Source: Rhizobium sp. BK650 (lineage in GTDB: Bacteria > Pseudomonadota > Alphaproteobacteria > Rhizobiales > Rhizobiaceae). Taken from it: 64,000 nucleotides of DNA. The stretch lies in contig NZ_JACIBK010000002.1 of NCBI RefSeq assembly GCF_014195325.1, forward strand, positions 496,001 to 560,000. The letters are read 5' to 3'. Position 1 is the stretch's first letter. Every line of letters begins with the position of its first letter. Of the stretch, positions 53,509 through 63,186 are shown in pieces. A program made the position numbers and the translations under genes. Below the pieces are notes generated by a model that was not told where the DNA came from, made no database searches, and saw only the letters and a list, made by a program, of their open reading frames with translations.

Positions 53509-56058
53509 TTAGCCTGCGGTTTTGCGCGGCTGGCCAGCATCCGGCGGAATGATTTCCACGGCTGCATCGTTCGAAGCCGCGACTGCCTTGGCATGGCGGC
53601 GGCGCCAGTCACCGAGGAAGAGCAGGATCGGCGCTGCGATGAAGATCGAGGATGCGGCCGCAACGAGAATGCCGAACGCCATCGGGATCGCGAAGCTTTC
53701 GACCGCACTGCCGCCCCAGATCGCCATCGGCAGCAGCGAGAGGAAGGCCGTCGCGTTGGTGTAGAGGCTTCGGGCCAGTGTCTCGTTGATCGACTTGTCG
53801 ATGATCTCGCGCAGGGGCATCGACTTATAGAGGCGCATGTTTTCACGCATGCGGTCATAGACGACGACCTTGTCGTTCACCGAGTAGCCGACCAGCGTCA
53901 GGATCGCCGCGATGGCCGTGAGGTTGAAATCGAGCCCCGTCAGCGCGAAGAAGCCGATCGCCTTGGTCACGTCGAGGATGAGGGTCACGATAGCGCCGAC
54001 CGCGAAGGGCCATTCGAAGCGGTACCAGATGTAGAACAGCATCGCGAGGCTGGCGATCACGACCGACAGGATACCCGCCCAGGCAAGCTCGCCGCTGACC
54101 TTGGGGCCGATGACATCAGTGCCGGTGACGGTCGCGGACGGGTCGATCTTGACGATCTCGGCCTTGAGCTTGGTGACGGCTGCGGTCTGAGCCTCTTCGC
54201 CGCCTTCCTGCCGCTGTGCGCGCACCAGCATGGTATTGTTGTCGCCGAAGGACTGCAGCGCCACTTCGCCGAGGCCAAGGCCGTTAAGACCTTCACGGAA
54301 GCGGCCGAGATCGGCGGCTTCCTGCGTCTTCACCGACATCTGGATACCACCACGGAAGTCGACGCCGTAGTTGAGACCCGGATAGATGAAGAGGGCGATC
54401 GAAGCGATTGACAGCAGCGCGGAGACGGTCACGCCGAAGAAGCGCGCCTTCATGAACTGGATATGCCTGTCATAAGGGCTGAAGGGGATCAGCGGCTTGA
54501 TGTTCAGGACCTTCATCTTCCGGCGACGGGTGATCTCGATCATCGTGACGCGCACGAAGGCGACCGATGTGAACATCGAGATGATGAGGCCAAGCGCCAT
54601 GGTCACGGCAAAACCGCGAACCGGGCCGGAGCCGAACCAGAACAGGATGGCGGCTGCGATAAGCGCCGTCATGTTGCCGTCGATGATGGTCGAGTACGCA
54701 CGGCGGAAGCCGGTGTCGATGGCCGCGAAGGCGCTCTTGCCCTTGCGGGTTTCTTCGCGGATGCGCTCGTTGATCAGAACGTTCGCGTCGACCGCGAGGC
54801 CGATACCGAGCACGACGCCGGCGATGCCCGGCAGGGTCAGCGTCGCGCCGACAAGCGTCAGCGCCGAGAAAGTCAGGATCGTGTGGATGAGAAGCGCGAT
54901 ATTCGCAAGGATGCCCCAAGTGCCGTAGAGCACCAGGATGAAGGCGGCGACAAGTACGAAGCCGACGACGCCGGCATAGAGGCCCATGCGGATCGCATCT
55001 GCGCCGAGATCGGCACCGACGGTGCGTTCTTCGATGACGGTCAGCTTGGCGGGTAGGGCGCCCGCGCGCAGCATGGCGGCGAGCGTATTGGCGCTGTCAG
55101 TGGTGAAATTGCCGGAGATCTGACCCGAACCGCCGGTGATCGGCTCGCGGATGACAGGCGCGCTCAGCACCTTGTCATCAAGCACGATCGCGAAAGGATT
55201 GCCAACGTTCTGGCGGGTGATATCAGCAAAGCGGGTTGCACCGGCGCTGTCGAAGCGGAAGGTGACGACCGGCTGCTGGCTCTGGTCGAAGCTGACGCGG
55301 GCATCCGAGAGCCGGTCGCCGGAAATCTCGACGCGATCGAGAACCGGATAGCTGTTGCCCTGGTCATCCTTCATGATCGTCACACCCGGACCGGCCTGAC
55401 CGTTCTGGGCGAGCATGTGGAAGGACATTTTGGCAGTGGAGCCGAGAAGCTCGCGAAGGCGGGACGGATCCTGCGCACCCGGAAGCTGCACGAGAATTCG
55501 GTTGGCGCCGATGCGCTGGATCGTCGGCTCGGCAACGCCGACTTGGTCGACGCGCTGGCGGATGACTTCAAGGCTCTGTGCGACGGCATTGTCGACATTG
55601 GTTGCAATACCGGCCGGCGAAAAGCCGATGGTGATGTTGCCGCCGTCGGCCGTAACCGCAAGGTCGGACTGGCCGGCGCTGATACCGCTGGAGATCACGT
55701 TGCCAAGGGTGCGAAGCTGGGTGACGGCCGCGTCGCTCTGCGACGGGTCGGCGAGCGAAACAACGATATTGTTGTTGTTGCGAACGACGGACTTCGGCTG
55801 GATGTTCTTTTCGCGCAGCACGCGGCGGGCGTCCTGCAGCAGCGAATTCAGGCGCTCCTTGGTGAGGTCGGCCTCATCGACTTCGAGCACAAGGTGCGAA
55901 CCACCGCGAAGGTCGAGACCGAGAGAGACCTGGCTATGCGGCAGCCAGGCAGGAATGCGCTGGAGTACGCTCGGTGGCAGGGCGTTTGGAAGGGCGATCA
56001 ACAGGCCGAGCAGGATGATCACCGTATAGGTGAACACCAGCCATGGTGAATTACGCAT
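53509..56058 (-). CDS. secDF: Protein translocase subunit SecDF (fused)
   Basis: 849 residues: SecD (1-~510) joined to SecF (~545-830) in one chain. The signature SLGLDLRGGSHLVLEVD near residue 45 is the SecD D1 motif, and GIGLAVDANVLINERIRE is the TM4 motif with the proton-path Asp. SecF repeats this with NYGVDFRGGIQMSV and GYSVNDKVVVYDRMREN. Six spans per half are expected. The complex uses proton motive force to pull exported proteins through SecYEG on the periplasmic side. A fused form is less common in Gram-negatives than separate secD and secF but is usual in rhizobia. Confidence 0.96.
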   Translation of the reverse strand: MRNSPWLVFTYTVIILLGLLIALPNALPPSVLQRIPAWLPHSQVSLGLDLRGGSHLVLEVDEADLTKERLNSLLQDARRVLREKNIQPKSVVRNNNNIVVSLADPSQSDAAVTQLRTLGNVISSGISAGQSDLAVTADGGNITIGFSPAGIATNVDNAVAQSLEVIRQRVDQVGVAEPTIQRIGANRILVQLPGAQDPSRLRELLGSTAKMSFHMLAQNGQAGPGVTIMKDDQGNSYPVLDRVEISGDRLSDARVSFDQSQQPVVTFRFDSAGATRFADITRQNVGNPFAIVLDDKVLSAPVIREPITGGSGQISGNFTTDSANTLAAMLRAGALPAKLTVIEERTVGADLGADAIRMGLYAGVVGFVLVAAFILVLYGTWGILANIALLIHTILTFSALTLVGATLTLPGIAGVVLGIGLAVDANVLINERIREETRKGKSAFAAIDTGFRRAYSTIIDGNMTALIAAAILFWFGSGPVRGFAVTMALGLIISMFTSVAFVRVTMIEITRRRKMKVLNIKPLIPFSPYDRHIQFMKARFFGVTVSALLSIASIALFIYPGLNYGVDFRGGIQMSVKTQEAADLGRFREGLNGLGLGEVALQSFGDNNTMLVRAQRQEGGEEAQTAAVTKLKAEIVKIDPSATVTGTDVIGPKVSGELAWAGILSVVIASLAMLFYIWYRFEWPFAVGAIVTLILDVTKAIGFFALTGLDFNLTAIAAILTLVGYSVNDKVVVYDRMRENMRLYKSMPLREIIDKSINETLARSLYTNATAFLSLLPMAIWGGSAVESFAIPMAFGILVAAASSIFIAAPILLFLGDWRRRHAKAVAASNDAAVEIIPPDAGQPRKTAG

Positions 56059-56140
56059 ATTTTAAGTCCTTGGATAATGCTTTGCCGGCGCGACTGCGCT
56101 GCGGCATGTCTATGGATCAGAAGCGCCCGGGGGCGTTAAT

Positions 56141-56560
56141 TCAGGCAGCCTGCGGCGGTGCGCGGGGCTGGTGGGCCTGGGCTATGATAGGGGGAAGCGA
56201 GGCTTCGAATGCGAATACCGGGGCAGCTTGGCGCCAGTCAGCAAATTTCAGTGCCGGAGCGGCATTGAGAACTGCCGATCCGGCATCTTGGAGTTGCTGT
56301 TTCGGCGCGGCCTTACGGTCGCTGATCAGCAGCCCACGGATGGCGTCGCGCGCCGTGACCTGCGTTTGTTGCGAATCTCGACTGGAAGAAGAGAGGCTGT
56401 TCGGCGTCGACGATGGGCCGATGGCGATACTGCCGCCGAAAAGCAGGCCCAGATAAGCGAAGATCGCAACGACGACAGAGGCGGCAATACGGCTTACCCG
56501 GCGGCGCTGTCCCAGCTCCGTCTCTCCTGTCTCGGTGATTTCACTCCCAAATCGGCTCAA
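56141..56560 (-). CDS. Membrane-anchored hypothetical protein
   Basis: 139 residues, beginning with TTG at 56560 (MSRFGSEITETGETELG); no in-frame ATG is available. One membrane segment (ASVVVAIFAYLGLLFGGSI) spans about residues 27-45, after which a Ser/Gln-rich and Ala/Pro-rich tail probably lies in the periplasm. No family is recognised. It sits 15 bases after the Kef-type gene and 82 before secDF, all on the minus strand, so an operon is possible. Confidence 0.55.
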   Translation of the reverse strand: MSRFGSEITETGETELGQRRRVSRIAASVVVAIFAYLGLLFGGSIAIGPSSTPNSLSSSSRDSQQTQVTARDAIRGLLISDRKAAPKQQLQDAGSAVLNAAPALKFADWRQAAPVFAFEASLPPIIAQAHQPRAPPQAA

Positions 56561-56575
56561 AGGCGCGGCAATCTC

Positions 56576-58399
56576 TCATTCTTTTTCCGGTGAAGGCTCC
56601 ACCGGCGGCAGGATTGTACCAGCCGAAGGTCCGTCTTCATAGGGTGCACTGTCATGATGCACTTGGGCGAGCTGGTCAACCATGCCAAGCGCAATTTCCC
56701 GTTCCCCCATGATGACGGTATCGGCGCCGTATTGCCGCAGTTCCTCGACTTCGGCATCGGAATGAGCGCGCGCGACGATCAGGATCGAAGGATTGGTGGC
56801 GCGGCCCTGCTCGGCGATGCGGCAGGCTTCGAAGGCGTTCGGAATGGCGATGACGAGGCTGCGCGCGCCGGCGAGATTGGCGAGATCGAGCGTTTCGCGG
56901 GCGACGGCATTGCCCGACAGTACTTTGATGCCTTGGCTGCGCAGCTCTGCAATACGCTTGTCGGAATCCTCGATGACGAGGAAAGGCGTACCTGACGACT
57001 TCAGGTTCTGGCCGACAATGCTGCCGACGCGACCATAACCGACGAGGATTGCGTGGTCGGTGAGTGTCGTTGGATGAACCTCGTCGCTGTCCGGCTGTTC
57101 TTTTTCATGCGCGTTTCCGGCATCGGGCGTCGGAGCAGGAGCTTCCGCTGCCGGCTCCTCGCGCGTCGGGCTTTCCAACAGCGGTCGCATACGATCGCAG
57201 ATGAAGAACAGCAGCGGGTTGAGAATAATCGAGATAATGGCGCCGGCAAGAATGAGGTCGCGGCCTTCCTGCGGCAGCAGACCGAGCTCGACGCCGAGCG
57301 CTGCGAGGATGAAGGAGAATTCGCCTATCTGCCCGAGACTTGCTGAAATCGTTAGGGCCGTGCTGACAGGCTTCTTGAAAAGCAGGACGATCAGGAAGGC
57401 GGCGGCCGATTTGCCGATGACGATGATGAAGATGGTCGCAAGCACCGGCAACGGCCGCTCGATCAGGATGTAGGGATCGAAGAGCATGCCGACGGAGACG
57501 AAGAAGAGGACCGCGAAGGCGTCGCGCAACGGCAGGCTTTCCTGTGCGGCACGGTGGCTGAGCTCGCTTTCGGCAAGAACCATGCCGGCGAAGAAGGCCC
57601 CGAGCGCCAGCGATACGCCGAAAAGCTTTGAAGCGCCGAAGGCAACGCCGAGTGCGATCGCCAGCACACCGAGGCGGAAGAGTTCGCGCGAGCCGGTATG
57701 AGCGATGCGGTGCATGGTCCAGGGAATGAGCTTGCGGCCGAAGACCAGCATCAGAGCGACGAAAAGCACCACCTTGACCAATGTCATGGCGATAATGCCG
57801 CCGACGCCGAGATCGAGGCCGAGAAGCCGGTTGAGACCCGCCGAAAGCGGCTCGACAGGACCGTGACTGTCGCCGGTAATGCTCGCGGCCGCCGGGATGA
57901 GCACTAGCGCCAGCACCATGGCGAGATCCTCGACGATCAGCCAGCCAACGGCGATGCGCCCGCGCTCAGTCTCGACAAGGCGCCGCTCTTGCAGGGCTTT
58001 CAGCAGCACCACCGTCGAAGCGACAGAAAGCGCAAGGCCGAAAACGAGACTGCCGCCCATCGGCCATCCCATAAGTGCGCCGAGGCCCCAGCCGAGCAAA
58101 GTGGCAAAACCGATCTGAACGACCGCCCCCGGCACGGCAATGCCGCGCACAGAGAGCAGGTCCTTGAGCGAGAAATGAAGGCCAACGCCGAACATCAACA
58201 GAATGACGCCGATTTCGGCAAGCTCAGGCGCGAGGCTTTGATCGGCAACGAAACCCGGCGTGTGTGGGCCAGCGAGCACCCCTGCGACAAGATATCCCAC
58301 AAGAGGCGGGAGGCGCAGACGATTGGCTATCGCGCCCAGAATAAATGCCAGCACGAGGCCCCCGACAATAGTCGAAATTAAAGGCGTGTCGTGCGGCAT
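56576..58399 (-). CDS. Kef/YbaL-type monovalent cation:proton antiporter with RCK domain
   Basis: 607 residues from ATG 58399 (MPHDTPLISTIVGGLVLAF) after GGAGAGAGC. Residues ~5-390 are a CPA2 antiporter domain with about 12 spans, including LPPLVGYLVAGVLAGPHTPGF split over helices 2-3 and the GLALSVASTVVLLKALQER region. A Pro/Glu-rich linker follows, then an RCK/TrkA-N domain at ~445 (AILVGYGRVGSIVGQNL) that binds NAD or a similar ligand. E. coli homologues include YbaL and KefB/C, which exchange K+ for H+. A small XRE regulator diverges 79 bases away and may control it. Confidence 0.93.
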   Translation of the reverse strand: MPHDTPLISTIVGGLVLAFILGAIANRLRLPPLVGYLVAGVLAGPHTPGFVADQSLAPELAEIGVILLMFGVGLHFSLKDLLSVRGIAVPGAVVQIGFATLLGWGLGALMGWPMGGSLVFGLALSVASTVVLLKALQERRLVETERGRIAVGWLIVEDLAMVLALVLIPAAASITGDSHGPVEPLSAGLNRLLGLDLGVGGIIAMTLVKVVLFVALMLVFGRKLIPWTMHRIAHTGSRELFRLGVLAIALGVAFGASKLFGVSLALGAFFAGMVLAESELSHRAAQESLPLRDAFAVLFFVSVGMLFDPYILIERPLPVLATIFIIVIGKSAAAFLIVLLFKKPVSTALTISASLGQIGEFSFILAALGVELGLLPQEGRDLILAGAIISIILNPLLFFICDRMRPLLESPTREEPAAEAPAPTPDAGNAHEKEQPDSDEVHPTTLTDHAILVGYGRVGSIVGQNLKSSGTPFLVIEDSDKRIAELRSQGIKVLSGNAVARETLDLANLAGARSLVIAIPNAFEACRIAEQGRATNPSILIVARAHSDAEVEELRQYGADTVIMGEREIALGMVDQLAQVHHDSAPYEDGPSAGTILPPVEPSPEKE

Positions 58400-58477
58400 T
58401 GCTCTCTCCGATCTGGAAATCCTGTTCAAAAAATGACATATATGATCTATATCGACCAATATGGGTGGTTTGGAATA

Positions 58478-58738
58478 ATGGGTCAAGGCGCAAAAGAAAC
58501 AATTCTGACGCCCGCTTTGTGCCGCGCTGCGCGCGGTCTGCTTGATTGGACGCAGGCCGAGCTCGCCGAGAAGGCTGCGGTTTCCCGTAGTACGATACGC
58601 GACTATGAAGGCCATCATCACGAAATCCATCGTGCGACGGAAGCGCAACTGCGCCTTGCCTTCGAGGACGGGGGCGTGAAATTCGTCGAGATAGAGGGCT
58701 GTGGAACCGGCCTTTGCCTGCCCGGCTCCGTGAACTGA
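58478..58738 (+). CDS. Small XRE-family DNA-binding protein
   Basis: 86 residues from ATG 58478 (MGQGAKETILTPALCRAARG). The helix-turn-helix is LLDWTQAELAEKAAVSRSTIRDYE (quoted in part: WTQAELAEKAAVSRST), followed by a short C-terminal strand region FEDGGVKFVEIEG typical of a small rhizobial XRE group. Upstream ATGs exist in frame (MTYMIYID) but overlap the presumed operator. The AT-rich gap has ATATA-TGATC-TATAT at about 58438-58453, a possible binding site. Likely target: the divergent antiporter gene or itself. Confidence 0.82.
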   Translation: MGQGAKETILTPALCRAARGLLDWTQAELAEKAAVSRSTIRDYEGHHHEIHRATEAQLRLAFEDGGVKFVEIEGCGTGLCLPGSVN

Positions 58739-58744
58739 GTTTCC

Positions 58745-60169
58745 TCAGGGCTGCATCAGGCACGCCGCGCCGACCTTGTAGACATAGATCGTGTCGCCTC
58801 TGTAGTTACCTTTTTCCGGCTGCCAGCTTTTCAGCATATCCGGCGTTTCGTTCGAGCAACTCAGGGGTTTGGAAGTCAGGAATAGAACCTGTCCGCTGGT
58901 ATCGGCCGGCAAGGCGAATTCCTGCTCGTAATAGCTATCCGGCAGATCGGCCGGCGGACGGGCATAGATCTTATAGGACGTATCCCGCAGCGTGTGGAAG
59001 AGATCGGCGACCATGTCCCTGTTGTCGGTGACGATGATACTGGCGCCCGCTTGCGCGGCAAGATCGGCAGCTTCGCGGCTGACTTCGGCCCGGCCGAGAT
59101 AGCGTTCCATGACTTCCTTGCCGTTCGGCAGCACCAGTTGATGCGAAAAGATCGTTGCGAAAGGGAAGAGCAGGCAGGCGACACCATTGATCGCGAGCGA
59201 GGTTCTGAGGCCCTTTGGCCAAAGACGGTGAAGCAGCCAGACGGCCAGCACGATGCCGGCCACATAGGCCGTGACGGCCCAATTGGCATAGGCCTTGGCG
59301 ACGGACGCCTGCAGGGTAATGAGCAGCACGACCGGGATCGACAGCCAGACGAGCATCTTCTCACGCGGTTCGCTACGGCCGCAGATCATGTTCCAGACGG
59401 CCCAGAGCATCGCGAAGAAGACGATCGGGCCGACGACCCCGAACTGCGCGGAGAAGAATTCCAGCCCGCCGCGAATATTGCTGCCGAGATCGTTCCAATG
59501 GGCAATATCCTGCGTGTGGCGCACCGTCGTATTATTGTTCTGGAGGTTCCACCAGAGGTTCGGGAACGCGATGATCGCGGAGGTGACGACCGCGATGATG
59601 AAGTCGCGCACCGCAATCCGTGCCGCCGGAATGAGCAGCATTGCAATCGCTCCGCCAGGCACAAGGAAGAGCACGGCATATTTCGTCAGAAACGCCAGCC
59701 CGACACCAATACCCATGAGAAGTGCAAGCCCGACGGAGCGACGCTGCGTCAACTCGAAATAGGCGATGAGCGCAATGGCTATGAAGAAGAGCAGGATGAC
59801 ATCGGTGGAGAAGAAGACTGAAGAAAGCGCAACCGCCGGCAGCGTAATATAGGTCGCGCCGACCCAGCCTTCGATATCAGGCCCGATGAAGCGCTTCGCC
59901 AGTTTCATCAGCACCAGCGCGGTTGCCATGTGGAAGAGGGGGGCCGGAAGACGCAGCCAATAGATGTCACTGGAGCCGGCAAGGTCGGTGAAGATCCTGA
60001 GCACCCATGCGATCATCGGCGGCTTGGAATAATAGCCGAAATCGAGATTCTGCGACCAGAACCAGTATTGTGCCTCATCGACGAACAGGTCCGTCGTATC
60101 GAAATGCAGCGCCACGACACGGAAGATCGTAAACGCCAGAATGATGATGAAGCCGGTCCGAGCTGACAT
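58745..60169 (-). CDS. ArnT/GT39-like membrane glycosyltransferase
   Basis: 474 residues from ATG 60169 (MSARTGFIIILAFTIFRV) after AAGGGATT; the frame to 60361 is unsupported. About ten membrane spans. The first periplasmic loop has DTTDLFVDEAQYWFWSQ, where Asp-Glu is the catalytic motif of GT-C enzymes, and YYSKPPMIAWVLRIF follows as in the PMT/ArnT group. These enzymes move a sugar from a lipid carrier to lipid A or protein in the periplasm. Donor and acceptor are unknown. The C-terminal ~120 residues form a soluble domain (IIVTDNRDMVADLFH). Confidence 0.88.
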   Translation of the reverse strand: MSARTGFIIILAFTIFRVVALHFDTTDLFVDEAQYWFWSQNLDFGYYSKPPMIAWVLRIFTDLAGSSDIYWLRLPAPLFHMATALVLMKLAKRFIGPDIEGWVGATYITLPAVALSSVFFSTDVILLFFIAIALIAYFELTQRRSVGLALLMGIGVGLAFLTKYAVLFLVPGGAIAMLLIPAARIAVRDFIIAVVTSAIIAFPNLWWNLQNNNTTVRHTQDIAHWNDLGSNIRGGLEFFSAQFGVVGPIVFFAMLWAVWNMICGRSEPREKMLVWLSIPVVLLITLQASVAKAYANWAVTAYVAGIVLAVWLLHRLWPKGLRTSLAINGVACLLFPFATIFSHQLVLPNGKEVMERYLGRAEVSREAADLAAQAGASIIVTDNRDMVADLFHTLRDTSYKIYARPPADLPDSYYEQEFALPADTSGQVLFLTSKPLSCSNETPDMLKSWQPEKGNYRGDTIYVYKVGAACLMQP

Positions 60170-60270
60170 AAATCCCTTACTTCCGCTGACAAAGGAGCGC
60201 GTGTCGATACACCAACGATGCGGGACTGCCAACGGGAAAGGTAAAGGGACATTTAAGGCGCGCTGGCACC

Positions 60271-60384
60271 TTAGAAGACGCGAAGCGTGCGATTGTCGCG
60301 GTGCGCCGCGATCGTATCGAGGAGGGTAACGGCTGCGGCGATCGCAATCGCGATCAGGCATGAACCCATTCCGAGAACTATCAT
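60271..60384 (-). CDS. 37-residue single-span membrane peptide
   Basis: ATG 60384 is preceded by GGAAAGAG at good spacing, and the frame closes with TAA at 60271. It reads MIVLGMGSCLIAIAIAAAV, then TLLDTIAAHRDNRTLRVF: one hydrophobic helix (about 2-22) and a basic, polar C-terminal tail. It lies 101 bases before the GT39 gene on the same strand and could share its transcript. No known family; coding status rests on the ribosome site and composition. Confidence 0.5.
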   Translation of the reverse strand: MIVLGMGSCLIAIAIAAAVTLLDTIAAHRDNRTLRVF

Positions 60385-60816
60385 TTCTCTTTCCTTGTAG
60401 ACGTCATGTCAGGCTCTTTCATAGGGCCTATAGCATAGAGCTTGCGCGTGCCTTGTAGCAGCGATGCAACTCCAAGCCGGTATTTACTGTCAGAAGCCTG
60501 GCTAATTGTTTCAAAAGCTACAGGCCGGAGGGCTTATTAACCTTCAAGCAAGGAATTAACCATAAACATTGGGTTACACGTCGGAATGGGAAGATGCACT
60601 CGTTCCCACCAGGCATGACGCCGTACCGCCGTACCGGGTCGATCCGGTATCCATCTCTTCAGGCAACTCCGAACAGAATTGCTGACCAGGAGGCTTCAGC
60701 CCCCCGGTTGCGACCGGTGGCGAAGACCGTCTCCGCGTATCTTTCATCGGAGGCTGCGAAAGTTTTTGGCCGGGTTCGCCCGGAAAGTGGTTGGGGACAG
60801 GGCGTTGAGGCAGGAT
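60385..60816. other. Control region upstream of the chemotaxis operon
   Basis: 432 bases without a convincing gene. ATTAACC occurs twice in the same orientation (60536-60542 and 60555-60561, starts 19 bases apart), followed by GGGTTA, giving an inverted TAACC/GGTTA pair. This AT-rich block about 250 bases before the MCP start is the likely promoter and activator region. The remaining leader is GC-rich. Confidence 0.45.
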
Positions 60817-62445
60817 ATGCCAACAGAACAGGCTCGTGGAGCGCAGGCAGGCAGCCTTCGCGACCGCCTGCGCTTTGCCGGTCTCGATACCGACCAGTGC
60901 GAGATGGTCCGCCGCAACCGGCCCGCTCTTGAAGCTCATCTGAAGGCGGGCCTGCGCGATCTCTTCCACCGCTTCCAGTCCTTCCCCGATGCCGCACGCA
61001 ATTTCGAAAGCGAACGGCAAATCGAGCGTCTCCACGACCTGCAGTCCTCGCATTGGGATGTGCTGACAGATGCACGTTTCGACAGCCTTTATGCAGAGCG
61101 CGTCAAGGTTCTCTCCGATACCGAAAGCAAGATCGGTCTCGACCCGCGCTGGCACGTCGCCGGTCATGGGGTCATGCTGGAACACGTGATTTCGGGTCTC
61201 GCCGACGAGCTCGCCGGCCGGCCGGTACTGCCGTCAGCCAAGCGCCGCGCCCGTGAGATCACCGATCTCATGACATCTATTATTCGTATCGTCATTGTCG
61301 ATGTGGAAATTGCCGTCTCGCTGCGCTTCAACGCACTGCGCTCTGCGCAGCAGCGTGCGCTTGCCGACCGGCGTACCGAAGGGGAAGCAGAAATCGCCCG
61401 TATTTTCGGCGAGGTCATTGAAGGTCTTTCTGCCCGCGACCTGACGCAGCGCGCGCCGGTCGACGGTGCTCATACCGACATCGCGGCCGCATTGAATGCT
61501 GCCCTCGACGGTTTGCAGGCAGAATTTATTGCGATTGCCGAGCGCAACTCCAAGGCAGAAACTGCAACGCAGTCGGTCCTCGCTGCATCCCGCAACTTTG
61601 CCGGCACTGCCGCCGGCCAGGCCGACCGCCTGCAGCTCTCGGCAGCTGCCCTTGCCGGCATTGCCGAGCGTGTCCGCGAGGGCGCTGCCGGCAGCCGCGC
61701 CGCCGAACAGGCAGTCGCAGCCACGCGTGCGGCGGTGGAGGAAAGCGGCGAGGTGGTTGGCCGCGCGATCAGCGCCATGGCCGATATCGAACGGTCGGCC
61801 GAGAAGATAGGCCAGATCATCGGCACGATCGATGAGATTGCCTTCCAGACGAACCTGCTCGCTCTGAATGCCGGAATTGAGGCCGCCCGTGCCGGCGAAT
61901 CCGGCCGAGGGTTTGCCGTCGTTGCACAGGAAGTGCGGGCGCTCGCACAGCGCTCCGCCGAAGCTGCCCGCGAGATCAAAACTCTCGTGACCACCACGAA
62001 GACTCAGGTGGATGCGGGTGTGCAAATGGTCGGCCGCACGCAGGATTCAATCGCGAGCATTGTCCGTCAGGTCACCGACATCAATACTGCGATTGCCGAT
62101 ATCGCCAGCACGACCGGAGAACATGCTGCCGGCCTCGATGCCGTGACCGCCGACGTGAAAGATCTTGGCAGCGAAGTGGCCGACAATGCCGGCCTGGCGG
62201 AACGGTCCGCCGAAGGTGCCGATCATCTCTACACGGTCATTCTGGAACTCGGCCAAACGATCCGCGAGTTCCGCATCGCTCGGGAAAATGCCTATGCAAC
62301 ACGGCAGCAGCCGGCGCGCGTGGTCCAGCCTCGGCCGGTTGCGATCGCAGCGCGTCCGCAAATGGTCGAAGACGAATATGAAAATGAGGATTTCAGCATG
62401 TCGCAGCCTCTCGCAAGCGCCGGAGGTGGGCGGAATGTTTACTAA
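60817..62445 (+). CDS. icpA: Soluble methyl-accepting chemotaxis protein with globin-like sensor domain (IcpA-like)
   Basis: 542 residues from ATG 60817 ([18 protein letters not shown]) after GAGGCAGG. No membrane segment. Residues ~15-170 resemble the protoglobin sensor of HemAT-type transducers: [18 protein letters not shown] and [18 protein letters not shown] align with it. The position of the proximal heme His is occupied by Glu103. The signalling tip is standard: [40 protein letters not shown]. As first gene before cheS-cheY1-cheA it matches icpA of Sinorhizobium. The acidic tail after residue 480 ends without a CheR-docking pentapeptide that I can recognise. Confidence 0.9.
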   Translation: MPTEQARGAQAGSLRDRLRFAGLDTDQCEMVRRNRPALEAHLKAGLRDLFHRFQSFPDAARNFESERQIERLHDLQSSHWDVLTDARFDSLYAERVKVLSDTESKIGLDPRWHVAGHGVMLEHVISGLADELAGRPVLPSAKRRAREITDLMTSIIRIVIVDVEIAVSLRFNALRSAQQRALADRRTEGEAEIARIFGEVIEGLSARDLTQRAPVDGAHTDIAAALNAALDGLQAEFIAIAERNSKAETATQSVLAASRNFAGTAAGQADRLQLSAAALAGIAERVREGAAGSRAAEQAVAATRAAVEESGEVVGRAISAMADIERSAEKIGQIIGTIDEIAFQTNLLALNAGIEAARAGESGRGFAVVAQEVRALAQRSAEAAREIKTLVTTTKTQVDAGVQMVGRTQDSIASIVRQVTDINTAIADIASTTGEHAAGLDAVTADVKDLGSEVADNAGLAERSAEGADHLYTVILELGQTIREFRIARENAYATRQQPARVVQPRPVAIAARPQMVEDEYENEDFSMSQPLASAGGGRNVY

Positions 62446-62508
62446 CCTATCGGATTATGACGTCGGCTCGTTTTCACGGGTCGGGGACAAGGGGACAAGG
62501 AAAAGCTG

Positions 62509-62805
62509 ATGGCAGCAAAGAAGAGTGGAAAGACGCTGGAGTTGCCAGCGGTTCTTGATCTCAATGAGGCTTCCGCATTGCGCGACAAGCTTCTCTCCGT
62601 GCGAGGCAACCCTCTGGCGATCGATGCTTCCGCAGTCGAACGCGTCGGCGCTCTTTGCGCCCAGGTTCTGATGGCCGCCGAGAAGACCTGGGGCCAGGAC
62701 AAGCAGTCGTTCACCTTCTCGAAGGTGTCCGACGCATTTCATAAAACCATGCAGCTGGTTGGCGTCGATATCGACCACCTGCTTGCTAAGGAGATCCGGC
62801 AATGA
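62509..62805 (+). CDS. cheS: STAS-domain chemotaxis protein CheS
   Basis: 98 residues, a single STAS domain (LELPAVLDLNEASALRDKLL, IDASAVERVGALCAQVLMAA). The Ser that anti-sigma-antagonist STAS proteins phosphorylate is not present in the usual DxS position: the segment reads DASAVERVG. In Sinorhizobium the protein at this place, CheS, binds CheA and speeds dephosphorylation of CheY1 as part of a phosphate sink. Its last four bases overlap the cheY1 start (ATGA), so translation is coupled. Confidence 0.9.
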   Translation: MAAKKSGKTLELPAVLDLNEASALRDKLLSVRGNPLAIDASAVERVGALCAQVLMAAEKTWGQDKQSFTFSKVSDAFHKTMQLVGVDIDHLLAKEIRQ

Positions 62806-63167
62806 AGAAAAAAGTACTGACGGTGGACGATTCCCGCACCATCCGAAACATGCTTCTCGTGACGCTGAACAATGCGGGTTTCGAGACGATACAGGCTGAA
62901 GACGGCGTTGAGGGCCTCGAAGTTCTCGAGGAGTCCAATCCCGACGTCATTGTCACCGACATCAACATGCCGCGCCTCGATGGCTTCGGCTTCATTGAAG
63001 GTGTCCGTCGCAACGAGAAGTATCGTGCGATCCCGATCCTGGTGCTGACGACTGAGAGCGATGCGGAAAAGAAGAACCGCGCTCGTCAGGCCGGTGCCAC
63101 TGGCTGGATCGTCAAGCCCTTCGACCCCGCCAAGCTGATCGATGCCATCGAGCGTGTAACCGCTTAA
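62802..63167 (+). CDS. cheY1: Chemotaxis response regulator CheY1
   Basis: 121 residues, receiver only. Acid pair Asp9/Asp10 (LTVDDSRTIRNM), acceptor Asp53 (VIVTDINMPRLDG), Thr in LVLTTESDAEKK, Lys in WIVKPFDPAKL. Of the two CheY proteins in rhizobia, the one encoded before cheA is the phosphate sink CheY1 rather than the motor-binding CheY2; assigned from position. 19 bases before cheA. Confidence 0.94.
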   Translation: MKKKVLTVDDSRTIRNMLLVTLNNAGFETIQAEDGVEGLEVLEESNPDVIVTDINMPRLDGFGFIEGVRRNEKYRAIPILVLTTESDAEKKNRARQAGATGWIVKPFDPAKLIDAIERVTA

Positions 63168-63186
63168 AAGCCCAGGATTTGCTCCT

